From assembly GCF_900631615.1 (NCBI RefSeq), contig NZ_LR131273.1:248001-312000 (forward strand): a DNA stretch of 64,000 nucleotides, in the 5' to 3' direction. The notes under the pieces are model-generated. The model did not search any database, was not told where the DNA came from, and was given only the letters and a program-made list of their open reading frames with translations. A program made the translations under genes and the position numbers. The stretch comes from Tsukamurella paurometabola (GTDB lineage Bacteria; Actinomycetota; Actinomycetes; Mycobacteriales; Mycobacteriaceae). Of this stretch, positions 46,090 through 53,618 are shown piece by piece; the first letter of the stretch is position 1, and every line of letters begins with the position of its first letter.

Positions 46090-47271
46090 ATGCGTGTAGC
46101 GATGATGACGAGGGAGTACCCGCCGGAGGTCTACGGCGGCGCGGGCGTGCACGTGACCGAACTCGTCGCGCGGCTGCGCAGCCTGTGCGAGGTCGATGTC
46201 CACTGCATGGGTGCCCCGCGACCGGACATGGACGGCGTGACCGTCTCCGGGCCGGACCCGCAGCTCGTCGGCGCGAACACGGCCCTCGAGATGTTCTCGA
46301 CGGACCTGCGGATGGCGAACCTCGCCGCGGCCGCCGACGTGGTGCACAGCCACACCTGGTACACCGGCCTGGCGGGGCACGTCGCCGCCCAGCTCTACGG
46401 CGTCCCCCACATCCTCACGGCCCACTCGCTCGAGCCGCACCGTCCGTGGAAGGCCGAGCAACTGGGCGGCGGCTACCGGCTCTCCAGCTGGGCCGAGCGC
46501 AACGCCGTCGAGTACGCCGACGCGGTGATCGCCGTCAGCCGCGGCATGGCCGACGACGTGCTGGACGCGTACCCGAACCTCGATCCGGCGCGGGTCCACG
46601 TGGTGCTCAACGGCATCGACTCCGAGCTGTGGCATCCCGCTCCGACCTTCGGCGAGGACTCACCGCTCGTCGACCGTGGGGTCGACCCCGATCGCCCCAT
46701 CGTCGCCTTCGTCGGCCGGATCACGCGGCAGAAGGGCGTCAAGCACCTCGTCGCCGCGGCGCACCGGTTCGCTCCGGAGGTCCAACTGGTGCTCTGCGCC
46801 GGCGCCCCGGACACCCCCGAGATCGCTGCGGAGACGGCGGACGCCGTGGCCGCGCTCGCGGACTCGCGCGACGGGGTGCACTGGGTGCAGGACATGCTGC
46901 CCACCCCCAAGGTCCGTGAGATCCTCAGCGCGGCATCCGTCTTCGTCTGCCCGTCGGTCTACGAGCCACTGGGCATCGTGAACCTCGAGGCCATGGCCTG
47001 CGGTACCGCCGTCGTCGCCTCGGACGTCGGTGGCATCCCCGAGGTCGTCGTGGACGGCGAGACCGGCACGCTCGTGCACTACGACGAGGCGCACACCGAT
47101 GCCTTCGAGGCGGGCCTCGCCGACGCGGTGAACGCGCTCTGTGCGGATCCGGCGCGCGCCGCTGCGTACGGCGCGGCCGGACGTGCTCGCGCGATCGCCG
47201 ATTTCAGCTGGGAGTCCATCGCCGCGCAGACGCTGGACGTCTACGAGCACGCCCGGGCCGCTCGCGGGTGA
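46090..47271 (+). CDS. glgA: ADP-glucose glycosyltransferase GlgA/GlgM (GT4)
   Basis: 393 residues. The N-terminal MTREYPPEVYGGAGVHVTEL is typical of the actinobacterial GT4 enzyme. The donor-binding half has GRITRQKGVKHL and the EPLGIVNLEAMACG nucleotide-sugar motif. Mtb Rv1212c makes maltose-1-phosphate from ADP-glucose and glucose-1-P (GlgM), so this role is likely, with glycogen synthase activity the alternative. It is divergent from glgC with shared promoter symmetry. Confidence 0.95.
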   Translation: MRVAMMTREYPPEVYGGAGVHVTELVARLRSLCEVDVHCMGAPRPDMDGVTVSGPDPQLVGANTALEMFSTDLRMANLAAAADVVHSHTWYTGLAGHVAAQLYGVPHILTAHSLEPHRPWKAEQLGGGYRLSSWAERNAVEYADAVIAVSRGMADDVLDAYPNLDPARVHVVLNGIDSELWHPAPTFGEDSPLVDRGVDPDRPIVAFVGRITRQKGVKHLVAAAHRFAPEVQLVLCAGAPDTPEIAAETADAVAALADSRDGVHWVQDMLPTPKVREILSAASVFVCPSVYEPLGIVNLEAMACGTAVVASDVGGIPEVVVDGETGTLVHYDEAHTDAFEAGLADAVNALCADPARAAAYGAAGRARAIADFSWESIAAQTLDVYEHARAARG

Positions 47272-47288
47272 AGCACGCGGCGCGGGTA

Positions 47289-47373
47289 TCCGCGCACGTG
47301 GCGCGACTGTGCGCACGCGGCACGTCCGCACGGCGGCGTCCTGTGCGCGGCCGCCTCTGCGCACGCGGCACGT
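47289..47373. repeat. GC-rich direct repeats after glgA
   Basis: TGCGCACGCGGCACGT occurs at 47310-47325 and 47358-47373, with a degenerate third copy at about 47289. The convergent 168-nt gap between glgA and the methyltransferase has no gene. Confidence 0.5.
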
Positions 47374-47439
47374 GCGCGCCTACCCGCGCAGGCGAGCCAC
47401 GCCTACCTCAGTGCGTGGCCGCTGGTTGTCGCGAGCCCG

Positions 47440-48303
47440 TCACTGCAGGGCGTAGACGCTGACGGTGCCCGACGCCGTCACCGCCGCGGTGCCGCCCGCG
47501 GTGAGTTCGGCGATCGCGGCCGCCCGGGCCTCCGGGGAGCCGTGGTGCGCACTGGGTCCCATCGCGACCAGGTCGGCCACGGCGTCCGCGGTGAGATCCA
47601 TGACCCACTCGTGCTTCTCGCGGGCGACGAGCGAGAAGTCGTGCAGCGCACCGTCGAGCCGGGCGACCTTGCCGTCCTCGACGGAGATCATCCCCAGCGG
47701 TCCGACGATCTCGCGCAGGTGTCGCGGCCCGGGCGTGAGCACCACGAGCAGCCCGCCGGGGGCGAGGACGCGCGCGAACTCGGCCGCGTTACGGGGCGCG
47801 AAGACCGACAGGACCGCGGCGACGGCACCGTCGGCGACGGGCAAGCGCGCCCACCCGTTCGCGACCACCGAGCCGATCGACGGCCCGCGTCGCGCCGTGC
47901 GCCGCGCAGCGGGCTTCGACAGGTCGAGACCGATCCCGGTGCCGCCGAGCCCGTTCGCCGCGCGCGCGGCGCAGGCCCGCGCGAGGTACGCGCCCTCGCC
48001 CGCGCCGCAGTCCAGGGCCGGTCCGGCGGGCGCCGTGGCGGCGGCCGCCGCCACGGCGGCGTGGAAGGTCTCGTAGTGGCCCGTCGCGAAGAAGCGTTCG
48101 CGGGCCGCGATCATGTCGGCGTCGTCGGCGATGAGTCCGCTCGCGTCGCCCGCCAGGAGGGAGACGTATCCCTGTCGTGCGACGTCGAAGGAGTGACCGA
48201 CGGGGCACAGCAGCGTGCCGTCGTCGGCCTCGAGCGCGCCGGCGCAGTGCGGGCACGCCAGGGCCGGCAGCACCGCGGCCAGACCGGGCGGGACTTGCAC
48301 CAT
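47440..48303 (-). CDS. RlmA-type 23S rRNA (guanine-N1) methyltransferase
   Basis: 287 residues. An N-terminal zinc-finger-like part (ALACPHCAGALEADDG, then LLCPVGHSFDVARQGYVSLL) precedes a SAM-dependent Rossmann domain with LDCGAGEGAYLA. This layout is that of RlmA(I/II), which methylates G745 or G748 of 23S rRNA; RlmA(II) homologues can give tylosin resistance. The SAM motif and zinc site look intact. It follows a strong hairpin that separates it from DUF3117, so it probably has its own promoter. Confidence 0.88.
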   Translation of the reverse strand: MVQVPPGLAAVLPALACPHCAGALEADDGTLLCPVGHSFDVARQGYVSLLAGDASGLIADDADMIAARERFFATGHYETFHAAVAAAAATAPAGPALDCGAGEGAYLARACAARAANGLGGTGIGLDLSKPAARRTARRGPSIGSVVANGWARLPVADGAVAAVLSVFAPRNAAEFARVLAPGGLLVVLTPGPRHLREIVGPLGMISVEDGKVARLDGALHDFSLVAREKHEWVMDLTADAVADLVAMGPSAHHGSPEARAAAIAELTAGGTAAVTASGTVSVYALQ

Positions 48304-48322
48304 GGGACACCTCGGGAAACGA

Positions 48323-48357
48323 GGAGATCCCGCACGGTGGCACCGCGCGGGATCTCC
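48323..48357 (-). terminator. Strong hairpin after the DUF3117 gene
   Basis: An 11-bp perfect stem, GGAGATCCCGC (48323-48333) / GCGGGATCTCC (48347-48357), carries an inner CGGTG/CACCG stem. It lies 20 nt from the DUF3117 stop. Confidence 0.7.
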
Positions 48358-48376
48358 AGGGAAACAGTTCTACCGG

Positions 48377-48544
48377 CTACGACGTGACGCCGCGCAGCTC
48401 CTCGCCGAGCGCAGCGGCCTCATCCGGCGTGAGCTCCACCACGAGGCGTCCACCACCCTCCAGGGGTACGCGCATCACGATCCCGCGCCCCTCCTTGGTC
48501 GCTTCCAAGGGGCCGTCCCCCGTACGTGGCTTCATAGCCGCCAT
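48377..48544 (-). CDS. DUF3117 small protein (Rv1211-like)
   Basis: 55 residues, starting MAAMKPRTGDGPLEATKEG and ending EELRGVTS. It is nearly identical in pattern to the actinobacterial DUF3117/Rv1211 family. The ATG at 48544 has GAAGGGAG 6 nt upstream. Function is uncertain; Rv1211 has been proposed to bind Ca2+ or calmodulin-like partners, which this sequence cannot test. Conserved near glgA in mycobacteria. Too short for ordinary ORF thresholds, but clearly real. Confidence 0.93.
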   Translation of the reverse strand: MAAMKPRTGDGPLEATKEGRGIVMRVPLEGGGRLVVELTPDEAAALGEELRGVTS

Positions 48545-48655
48545 CCGTTGCTCCCTTCAGATCCTTCACCCGCCCGAGCGCAGCCCGCAGCGGGTCCGCT
48601 CCACATTCTAGCCTGTGCGCTGCACTGATCGGCGCGGACTACTGGCAACGTGGGG

Positions 48656-48976
48656 CTAATCGTCCTCTCCGGGGGCGTCGGTCACGGCCTCCGCGGGCTC
48701 CCGTTCCGCGGCCAGCCGGGTCCGCAGGACGTCGATCTCGCGCGCGAGCCGCTCGAGGGCCCAGTCCACCTCGGCGGGTTTGTACCCGCGTACCACCTGC
48801 TGGAACCGGAGCGCACGGACGTCCGCCCCCGCGACGTCCTCCGCAGGGAGCACCGTGGGCGTGGCACCCGTCTCCAGGGGCGGGGTATCGTCGCCGCGCC
48901 CGAAGACCAGCGCCGCCACCCCGTACAAGACGGCGGCGACGGCGAGCAGGCCCAGGGCGTACATCACGATCACCAT
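48656..48976 (-). CDS. DivIVA-domain membrane protein (Rv1209-like)
   Basis: 106 residues. One N-terminal TM helix (VMYALGLLAVAAVLYGVAALVF) is followed by a DivIVA-like segment ADVRALRFQQVVRGYKPAEV and the coiled-coil continuation. The C-terminus is acidic. It probably interacts at the membrane with cell-wall growth or pole proteins. It starts 7 nt after the erythromycin-esterase-like gene, so the two are co-transcribed here. Confidence 0.82.
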   Translation of the reverse strand: MVIVMYALGLLAVAAVLYGVAALVFGRGDDTPPLETGATPTVLPAEDVAGADVRALRFQQVVRGYKPAEVDWALERLAREIDVLRTRLAAEREPAEAVTDAPGEDD

Positions 48977-48983
48977 GGGGCCA

Positions 48984-50171
48984 TCATGCCCGAACCTCGC
49001 GGAGGAAGAGCACACCGTCGGTCTCCGCGAGGCGGCCGGCCTCCAGCGGGAAGTAGGCGCCGCGATCGTCGCGGTCCTCGCGATCGGCGGCGGCGCCCAG
49101 CCGTTCGGCGAGCTCCGGCCCCGCGTACAGGTGGGCGGGCGCGGATTGCGCGCGATGCAGTTCGCCCTCGATCGTGCCCGGAGCGGGCACCGCGAGGCCG
49201 TGCGCGGGCGCGGACCCGACGGCGATCGCGACGAAGCGGTAGCCGTCGCCGAGGTGCGCCGCCGCCTGCGCGCCACCGCTGAACCAGCGCACGAGGTGCG
49301 GTCCCATCCGCATCTCGCTCGGCCCGCGCTGCAGGTGCAGGTTGTGAGCGGATGCGATGGTGCCCCCGCGGCCCGCTTCCCGATCGAGGATCGCCCGCAG
49401 GTTCCGGCCCATCATCGCGTCCCGCTGCGCACTGAGCCGCCCGAGGCGGTCGGGGGTGTCGGTCGCCATGATCGCGTGATACCGCAGCAGGCCGACGGCG
49501 GTCGCGGCGTCGGCGCGCAGCCACCACCAGTCCTCGGGCCGCTCGGCCAGTTCGGGAGCGTGCGCGTCCAGGACCGCGCACAGGTCGTCGGTGAGCAGGC
49601 GGAGGCGGTCGGCGTCGACGGTCCGCCCCACGCCCCGGTCCGCCTCGTACATGGCCCGTTCCCCGGTCCACCGCGCCTCGTCACCGAGCAGCGCATCGAG
49701 TTCGGCCTCGCCGACGGTGCCCGGTGCCACCGCGGCCAGCGCCGCGCGCACGGGGAGGAGGAACGCCCGCGGGCTCGGGGCGGACGCCATCTCCATCGGC
49801 CCGTCGAAGCCGTAGAAGCGGACCGGCGTGTCCAGGGAACGGTTCAGGTCGCGGAGGGTCCGCAGCAACTCGGCGGTCGCGTCGAGCGCGTGCACGAAGG
49901 GGTGGCTGAAGCCCTCGTCGAGGACCCGATGCAGGTCGAGGTCCGCGCCCGCGACGTAGGCGTTCACGAGCGGTGCGCGATGGAGGTCGGACTCCACGGC
50001 GATCGAGCGGTAGCCGGCGTGCCGTACGAGATCCTCGATGGCGGCGTTGCGCGCGCGCAGGATCTCCTCGGAGCCGTGCAGGGGCTCGCCGAGCGCGAGC
50101 AGGCGGGTCGGAGTGGGCTGGGCGTCGAGGAAGGAAGGGAGGTCTACCTGGTCCGTGATCACCCCTTTCAC
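48984..50171 (-). CDS. Erythromycin-esterase-like (EreA superfamily) protein
   Basis: 395 residues. Family motifs LALGEPLHGSEEI (near 26), the catalytic His region, and TIASAHNLHLQRGPSEM (near 290) mark the erythromycin esterase fold (PF05139). True Ere enzymes hydrolyse the macrolactone, but many family members have other substrates. The divergent MerR gene and operator-like repeat suggest inducible expression. The start is the ATG at 50171. Resistance function is not shown. Confidence 0.85.
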   Translation of the reverse strand: MKGVITDQVDLPSFLDAQPTPTRLLALGEPLHGSEEILRARNAAIEDLVRHAGYRSIAVESDLHRAPLVNAYVAGADLDLHRVLDEGFSHPFVHALDATAELLRTLRDLNRSLDTPVRFYGFDGPMEMASAPSPRAFLLPVRAALAAVAPGTVGEAELDALLGDEARWTGERAMYEADRGVGRTVDADRLRLLTDDLCAVLDAHAPELAERPEDWWWLRADAATAVGLLRYHAIMATDTPDRLGRLSAQRDAMMGRNLRAILDREAGRGGTIASAHNLHLQRGPSEMRMGPHLVRWFSGGAQAAAHLGDGYRFVAIAVGSAPAHGLAVPAPGTIEGELHRAQSAPAHLYAGPELAERLGAAADREDRDDRGAYFPLEAGRLAETDGVLFLREVRA

Positions 50172-50200
50172 GATATCGTTGAAGCCTCCATTGAAACTTC
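50170..50200. promoter_or_regulatory. Candidate MerR-type operator between divergent genes
   Basis: ACGATATCGT (50170-50179) is a perfect 10-bp palindrome. GAAG (50181-50184) and CTTC (50197-50200) are inverted arms 12 nt apart. They lie in the 49-nt divergent gap. No ideal 19-bp spacer promoter could be fixed. Confidence 0.45.
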
Positions 50201-50220
50201 TCGTCGATTACTCGAGGTTG

Positions 50221-50925
50221 ATGACCACGAACCTTCAAGAGCGGCTCCGCCCGATCGATCTCGCCAGGCCGCACGGCCTCTCCGCGCAGGCGGTGCGGAA
50301 CTACGAGGAGCAGGGCGTGTTGCCGCCTGCGGCGCGCACCCCGTCGGGCTACCGCGCCTACGCCGAGCGACATCGACTCGCGCTCGCCGCCTTCCTCGCG
50401 CTCGTCCCGGGCTGCGGGCACGCGCGGGCCGGATCGATCCTGCGGGCGGTGCACCGCGGCGACCTCGACGCCGCTTTCGGTCTGCTCGACCGGGCGCACG
50501 AGGAACTCGCGGGCGATCGCGACACTCTCCGGCGGGTCCGTGCCGCGCTGGCGGACCTCGACGATCCCGAGGACGACGGCACCCCGGGCCTGTACGTCGG
50601 CGAGGTGGCCCACCGGCTGGGCGTCGTGCCGGCGACCCTGCGGGCCTGGGAGCGAGCGGGTGTCGTGCGGCCCGTCCGTGAACGCGTCACCGGCTATCGC
50701 CTCTACTCCCCCGCGGACGTCCGCGACGCGCGGACGGCGGAGCAACTGCGGCGCGGCGGGTACGGACTGGAGCGCATCGCGGAACTCACCGAGCGGGTCC
50801 GTGCCGCGGGTGGGGTCGGCCCTCTCCGCGCGACGCTCGACGGCTGGCAGGCGTCCCTGACCGCACGGGGGCGGGCACTCCTCGCCGGCGCGGCGGCGCT
50901 GGACGCGCTCCTCCGGGCGGACTGA
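50221..50925 (+). CDS. Two-headed MerR-family regulator (TioE-like)
   Basis: 234 residues with two MerR HTH modules: N-terminal DLARPHGLSAQAVRNYEEQG continuing to GYRAY (about 13-47), and C-terminal VGEVAHRLGVVPATLRAWER followed by GYRLY (about 125-160). Between them is a helical linker. Such a duplicate arrangement is characteristic of TioE-type regulators. It probably controls the divergent erythromycin-esterase-like gene; the inducer is unknown. The ATG at 50221 starts the protein; longer upstream frames cross the divergent promoter. Confidence 0.88.
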   Translation: MTTNLQERLRPIDLARPHGLSAQAVRNYEEQGVLPPAARTPSGYRAYAERHRLALAAFLALVPGCGHARAGSILRAVHRGDLDAAFGLLDRAHEELAGDRDTLRRVRAALADLDDPEDDGTPGLYVGEVAHRLGVVPATLRAWERAGVVRPVRERVTGYRLYSPADVRDARTAEQLRRGGYGLERIAELTERVRAAGGVGPLRATLDGWQASLTARGRALLAGAAALDALLRAD

Positions 50926-50933
50926 TCCCGCGG

Positions 50934-51242
50934 TCAGGATCCGTCGGCGATCGCACGCAGCGCATCGAGGTGCGACGCGAAGGCCGTGCGTCCCTCCGCG
51001 GTGAGCGACAGCCAGGTGCGCGGCCGCTTGCCCACGTACCCCTTCTTGATCGCGACGTATCCGGCCGCCTCGAGCTGCGAGGCCTGCTTGGACAGGACGG
51101 AATCGGAGAGCTCCACCGCGTCCCGCACGGCGGCGAACTCGGCGTTCTCGACCTTCGACAGCGCCGCCACGATGGAGAACCGCACCGGCGCGTGGATCAC
51201 GTCGTCGAGCCGGTGGCGCGCGTGACCGCCCGTCGTGGTCAT
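50934..51242 (-). CDS. Winged-helix regulator (HTH_34/MarR-like), module B
   Basis: 102 residues. The recognition helix DSVLSKQASQLEAAGYVA and the wing GKRPRTWLSLTAEG parallel the module A regulator (98 residues). The ATG overlaps the stop of the upstream membrane protein by 4 nt (ATGA). The two regulators share family and gene arrangement, so the modules are paralogous. Autoregulation through the dyad at 51745-51760 is inferred. Confidence 0.88.
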   Translation of the reverse strand: MTTTGGHARHRLDDVIHAPVRFSIVAALSKVENAEFAAVRDAVELSDSVLSKQASQLEAAGYVAIKKGYVGKRPRTWLSLTAEGRTAFASHLDALRAIADGS

Positions 51243-51712
51243 CGCAGGGCCAGCTTGGAGATGGCTCGAGCGCCGAGCAGCGCCGGGATCGTGGTCACGA
51301 GGGCGGCGGTGATCGTCCAGTGCCACGCAAGCGCATCCTCGCCGCGTGCGGACTGGAGGACGACGTATCCGGCGTACAGGGCCATGGTGCCGCCGAGGCC
51401 CAGGTGGTACCGCAGCGTGAAGCCCCGCGGCGCGGCGGAGGCGCGCCGCATACCCGCGACCGCGATCGCGATCGCCGCGAGGTAGAGAAGCACGACGACC
51501 GCGAGGCCACCGAGCCGGAACCACCCGGGGGCATCCGGGTTACCGACGGTGACGCGGAGCGCGGGCACCAACGCCCCCACCGCGAGCCCGATGGTGATGA
51601 GGCCGCGCTCGAGCCGGTCGCGGTCGGCGGGTGTGGCCACCGAGGCCCGGTCGGCCCGCGCGAGGGCGCTCCGCGCCTCCTCCGGGGTGGGGTTCGCGTA
51701 GTGCTCGGTCAT
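51239..51712 (-). CDS. Membrane protein, module B
   Basis: 157 residues, function unknown. The N-terminal 35 residues are cytosolic (TPEEARSALARADRASVATP). About four TM helices follow (GLITIGLAVGALVPAL, LGGLAVVVLLYLAAIAIAV, GGTMALYAGYVVLQ and WTITAALVTTIPALLGA). The ATG at 51712 has a GGAGGG SD. It is coupled to the downstream winged-helix regulator. Confidence 0.8.
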   Translation of the reverse strand: MTEHYANPTPEEARSALARADRASVATPADRDRLERGLITIGLAVGALVPALRVTVGNPDAPGWFRLGGLAVVVLLYLAAIAIAVAGMRRASAAPRGFTLRYHLGLGGTMALYAGYVVLQSARGEDALAWHWTITAALVTTIPALLGARAISKLALR

Positions 51713-51740
51713 GACGGCTCCCTCCGTGGTCGATGACTCA

Positions 51741-51769
51741 ACCATAGAAAGCACTTTCCAGTCCGTCAA
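51741..51769 (-). promoter_or_regulatory. Promoter with operator dyad of module B
   Basis: On the minus strand -35 TTGACG (51764-51769), a 17-nt spacer and -10 TATGGT (51741-51746). The spacer carries the near-palindrome TAGAAAGCACTTTCCA (51745-51760). The promoter overlaps the last codons of gpgS. Confidence 0.7.
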
Positions 51770-51779
51770 GTAGTTTCTG

Positions 51780-52688
51780 CTAGGTCACCTCGCTCACGGG
51801 CGGCCGGTCCGCCAGCGACAGCTCGGTGGTGACCTCCGTGAACCGGTCCTCGGGGCCCGGCTCCACCAGGTACTGCGTGATCCCCGCGCCCGAGTCGTCG
51901 ATACCGCAGCGCCGCAGCGCCGTCCCCATGATCTGCCGGCTCATCACCCCCAGGTCCCGGAGGTCGCGGTTGCGGTGCTTGCGCACCGGGAGGTTCACCT
52001 GGGCGATCCCGGCCAGGCCGTAACGTGCCTCCGCGTCCAACAGCAACCCGATCTCCACGCCGTAGCCGGGCGCGAACGGCACCGAGGCCAGGAACTCGCG
52101 CGTCCCCGCGTACTCGCCGCCGAGCGGCTGCAGGATCGCGCGCAACGACGGCCGCAGCGCCGCGAGCAGCGGCCGTGCCACGAGCTCCGTGACGCGCCCA
52201 CCGCCCGTCGGGTCCTCGCCCGCCTTGAACACGCGCAGCGGCCGCCGGTAGTAGGCCTTCACGAGGTGCACGTCGGGGTGGAACAGCACGGGGCCGACCA
52301 GCCGCGGCACGTACCGCGGATCCGGCTCGATGAGGTCCGAGTCGATGAACGCGATCAGATCGCCCGTCGATGCCGCGACCCCGCGCCACAGGGCCTCGCC
52401 CTTCCCCGGCACAGGCGGCAGTGACGGGATCGCCTGCTCCCGGCTGATCACCGTCGCGCCCGCGGCGCGGGCCCGCTCCGCGGTGCGATCCGTCGAACCG
52501 GAGTCGAGCACGATCAACTCGTCGACGAGGGTGCCCAGCAGGGGCTCGATCGTCGCCACCACCGCACCGACGGTGTCCTCCTCGTTCAGCGCCGGAAGGA
52601 CCACGGAGACGGTACGGCCCGCCTTGGCCGCGACGAGTTCCTCGATGCTCCAGCGGGGCTCCTCGAAGAACCGGTGCGCCGTACTCAC
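51780..52688 (-). CDS. gpgS: Glucosyl-3-phosphoglycerate synthase GpgS
   Basis: 302 residues. A GT-A fold (GT81) with VSVVLPALNEEDTVG, DSGSTDRT and the metal-binding DSD in FIDSDL. It transfers glucose from a nucleotide sugar to 3-phosphoglycerate, the first step of methylglucose lipopolysaccharide synthesis. The GTG start overlaps the folP2 stop by 4 nt. Order folP2-gpgS as in Rv1207-Rv1208. Slightly shorter than Mtb (324) at the N-terminus. Confidence 0.95.
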   Translation of the reverse strand: MSTAHRFFEEPRWSIEELVAAKAGRTVSVVLPALNEEDTVGAVVATIEPLLGTLVDELIVLDSGSTDRTAERARAAGATVISREQAIPSLPPVPGKGEALWRGVAASTGDLIAFIDSDLIEPDPRYVPRLVGPVLFHPDVHLVKAYYRRPLRVFKAGEDPTGGGRVTELVARPLLAALRPSLRAILQPLGGEYAGTREFLASVPFAPGYGVEIGLLLDAEARYGLAGIAQVNLPVRKHRNRDLRDLGVMSRQIMGTALRRCGIDDSGAGITQYLVEPGPEDRFTEVTTELSLADRPPVSEVT

Positions 52689-53617
52689 GCGAGGCCCCGC
52701 ACCACGCGGGCCGGCGGGCGCACACCGTCGATCGACGCCACCATTTCGACCACCCGACGGGTGTCGGCCACCTGGTGCACGCGGAACATCCGCGCCCCCG
52801 CGTGCGCGGCCAGCGCCGTCGCGGCGAGTGTCCCCGCCACCCGCTCCTCCAGACCCGCGTCCAGGGTCTCGCCGATGAAGTCCTTGTTGGACAGTGCCAT
52901 GAGCACCGGCCACCCCGTGCCGACGAGTTCATCGAGGTGCCGCAGCAGCGCGAGGCCGTGGTGGGTGTTCTTGCCGAAGTCGTGGGTCGGATCGATGACG
53001 ATGCCGTCCGCACGCACCCCCGCCGCGAACGCGGCCTCCGCGGCCGCGGCGAGCGAATCCCGCACGTCGGCCACCACATCGGGATAGCGCACGCGGAACG
53101 GCCGGGTGCGCGGCACGGCGCCGCCCGTGTGCGAGCAGACGAGGCCCGCGCCGGTGGCGGCGGCGATCCGCGGCAGGTCCGGGTCGGCACCCGCCCAGGT
53201 GTCGTTGATGAGATCCGCTCCCGCATCGACGGCCGCCTCGGCCACGGACGCGCGCCAGGTGTCCACACTGATGAGCAGATCCGGGTGGCGATCACGCACC
53301 TGCGCGATGAAGGGCACGGTGCGCGCGATCTCCTCGGTCGCGTCGACCTCCTGGCCGGGGCCGGCCTTGACGCCGCCCACGTCCACGACATCGGCGCCCT
53401 CGGCGACCGCGGTGTCCACGCGCTCCAGCGCGGCATCCACGGCGAAGTAGCTGCCGCGGTCGTAGAACGAGTCCGGCGTGCGGTTGATGATCGCCATCAC
53501 CAGCGCGCGGTCCACCGGCACCGGGCGACCGCAGAAGGTCGGGCGCACCGGCGCGCTCGACGCCGGAGGCCGGCTCGGGGACGCCGCGGGATCCGGGCCC
53601 GCCGCCGACCCGGCCAC
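52685..53617 (-). CDS. folP2: Dihydropteroate-synthase homologue FolP2
   Basis: 310 residues. DHPS-type TIM barrel with MAIINRTPDSFYDRG, GADVVDVGGVKAGPG, ISVDTWRASVAEAA and INDTWAG. It belongs to the FolP2 group always found with gpgS, which reportedly lacks true DHPS activity in Mtb; its role in the glucosylglycerate/MGLP pathway is inferred. GTG start 1 nt after the fadD6 stop. The N-terminal extension is Pro/Ala-rich. Confidence 0.92.
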   Translation of the reverse strand: MAGSAAGPDPAASPSRPPASSAPVRPTFCGRPVPVDRALVMAIINRTPDSFYDRGSYFAVDAALERVDTAVAEGADVVDVGGVKAGPGQEVDATEEIARTVPFIAQVRDRHPDLLISVDTWRASVAEAAVDAGADLINDTWAGADPDLPRIAAATGAGLVCSHTGGAVPRTRPFRVRYPDVVADVRDSLAAAAEAAFAAGVRADGIVIDPTHDFGKNTHHGLALLRHLDELVGTGWPVLMALSNKDFIGETLDAGLEERVAGTLAATALAAHAGARMFRVHQVADTRRVVEMVASIDGVRPPARVVRGLA

Positions 53618-53618
53618 G

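Noticed and set aside
47281-47380. Spaced GC-rich repeats that could suggest a CRISPR array
   Set aside because: Only two exact 16-nt copies with unequal spacing, no further units and no cas genes.
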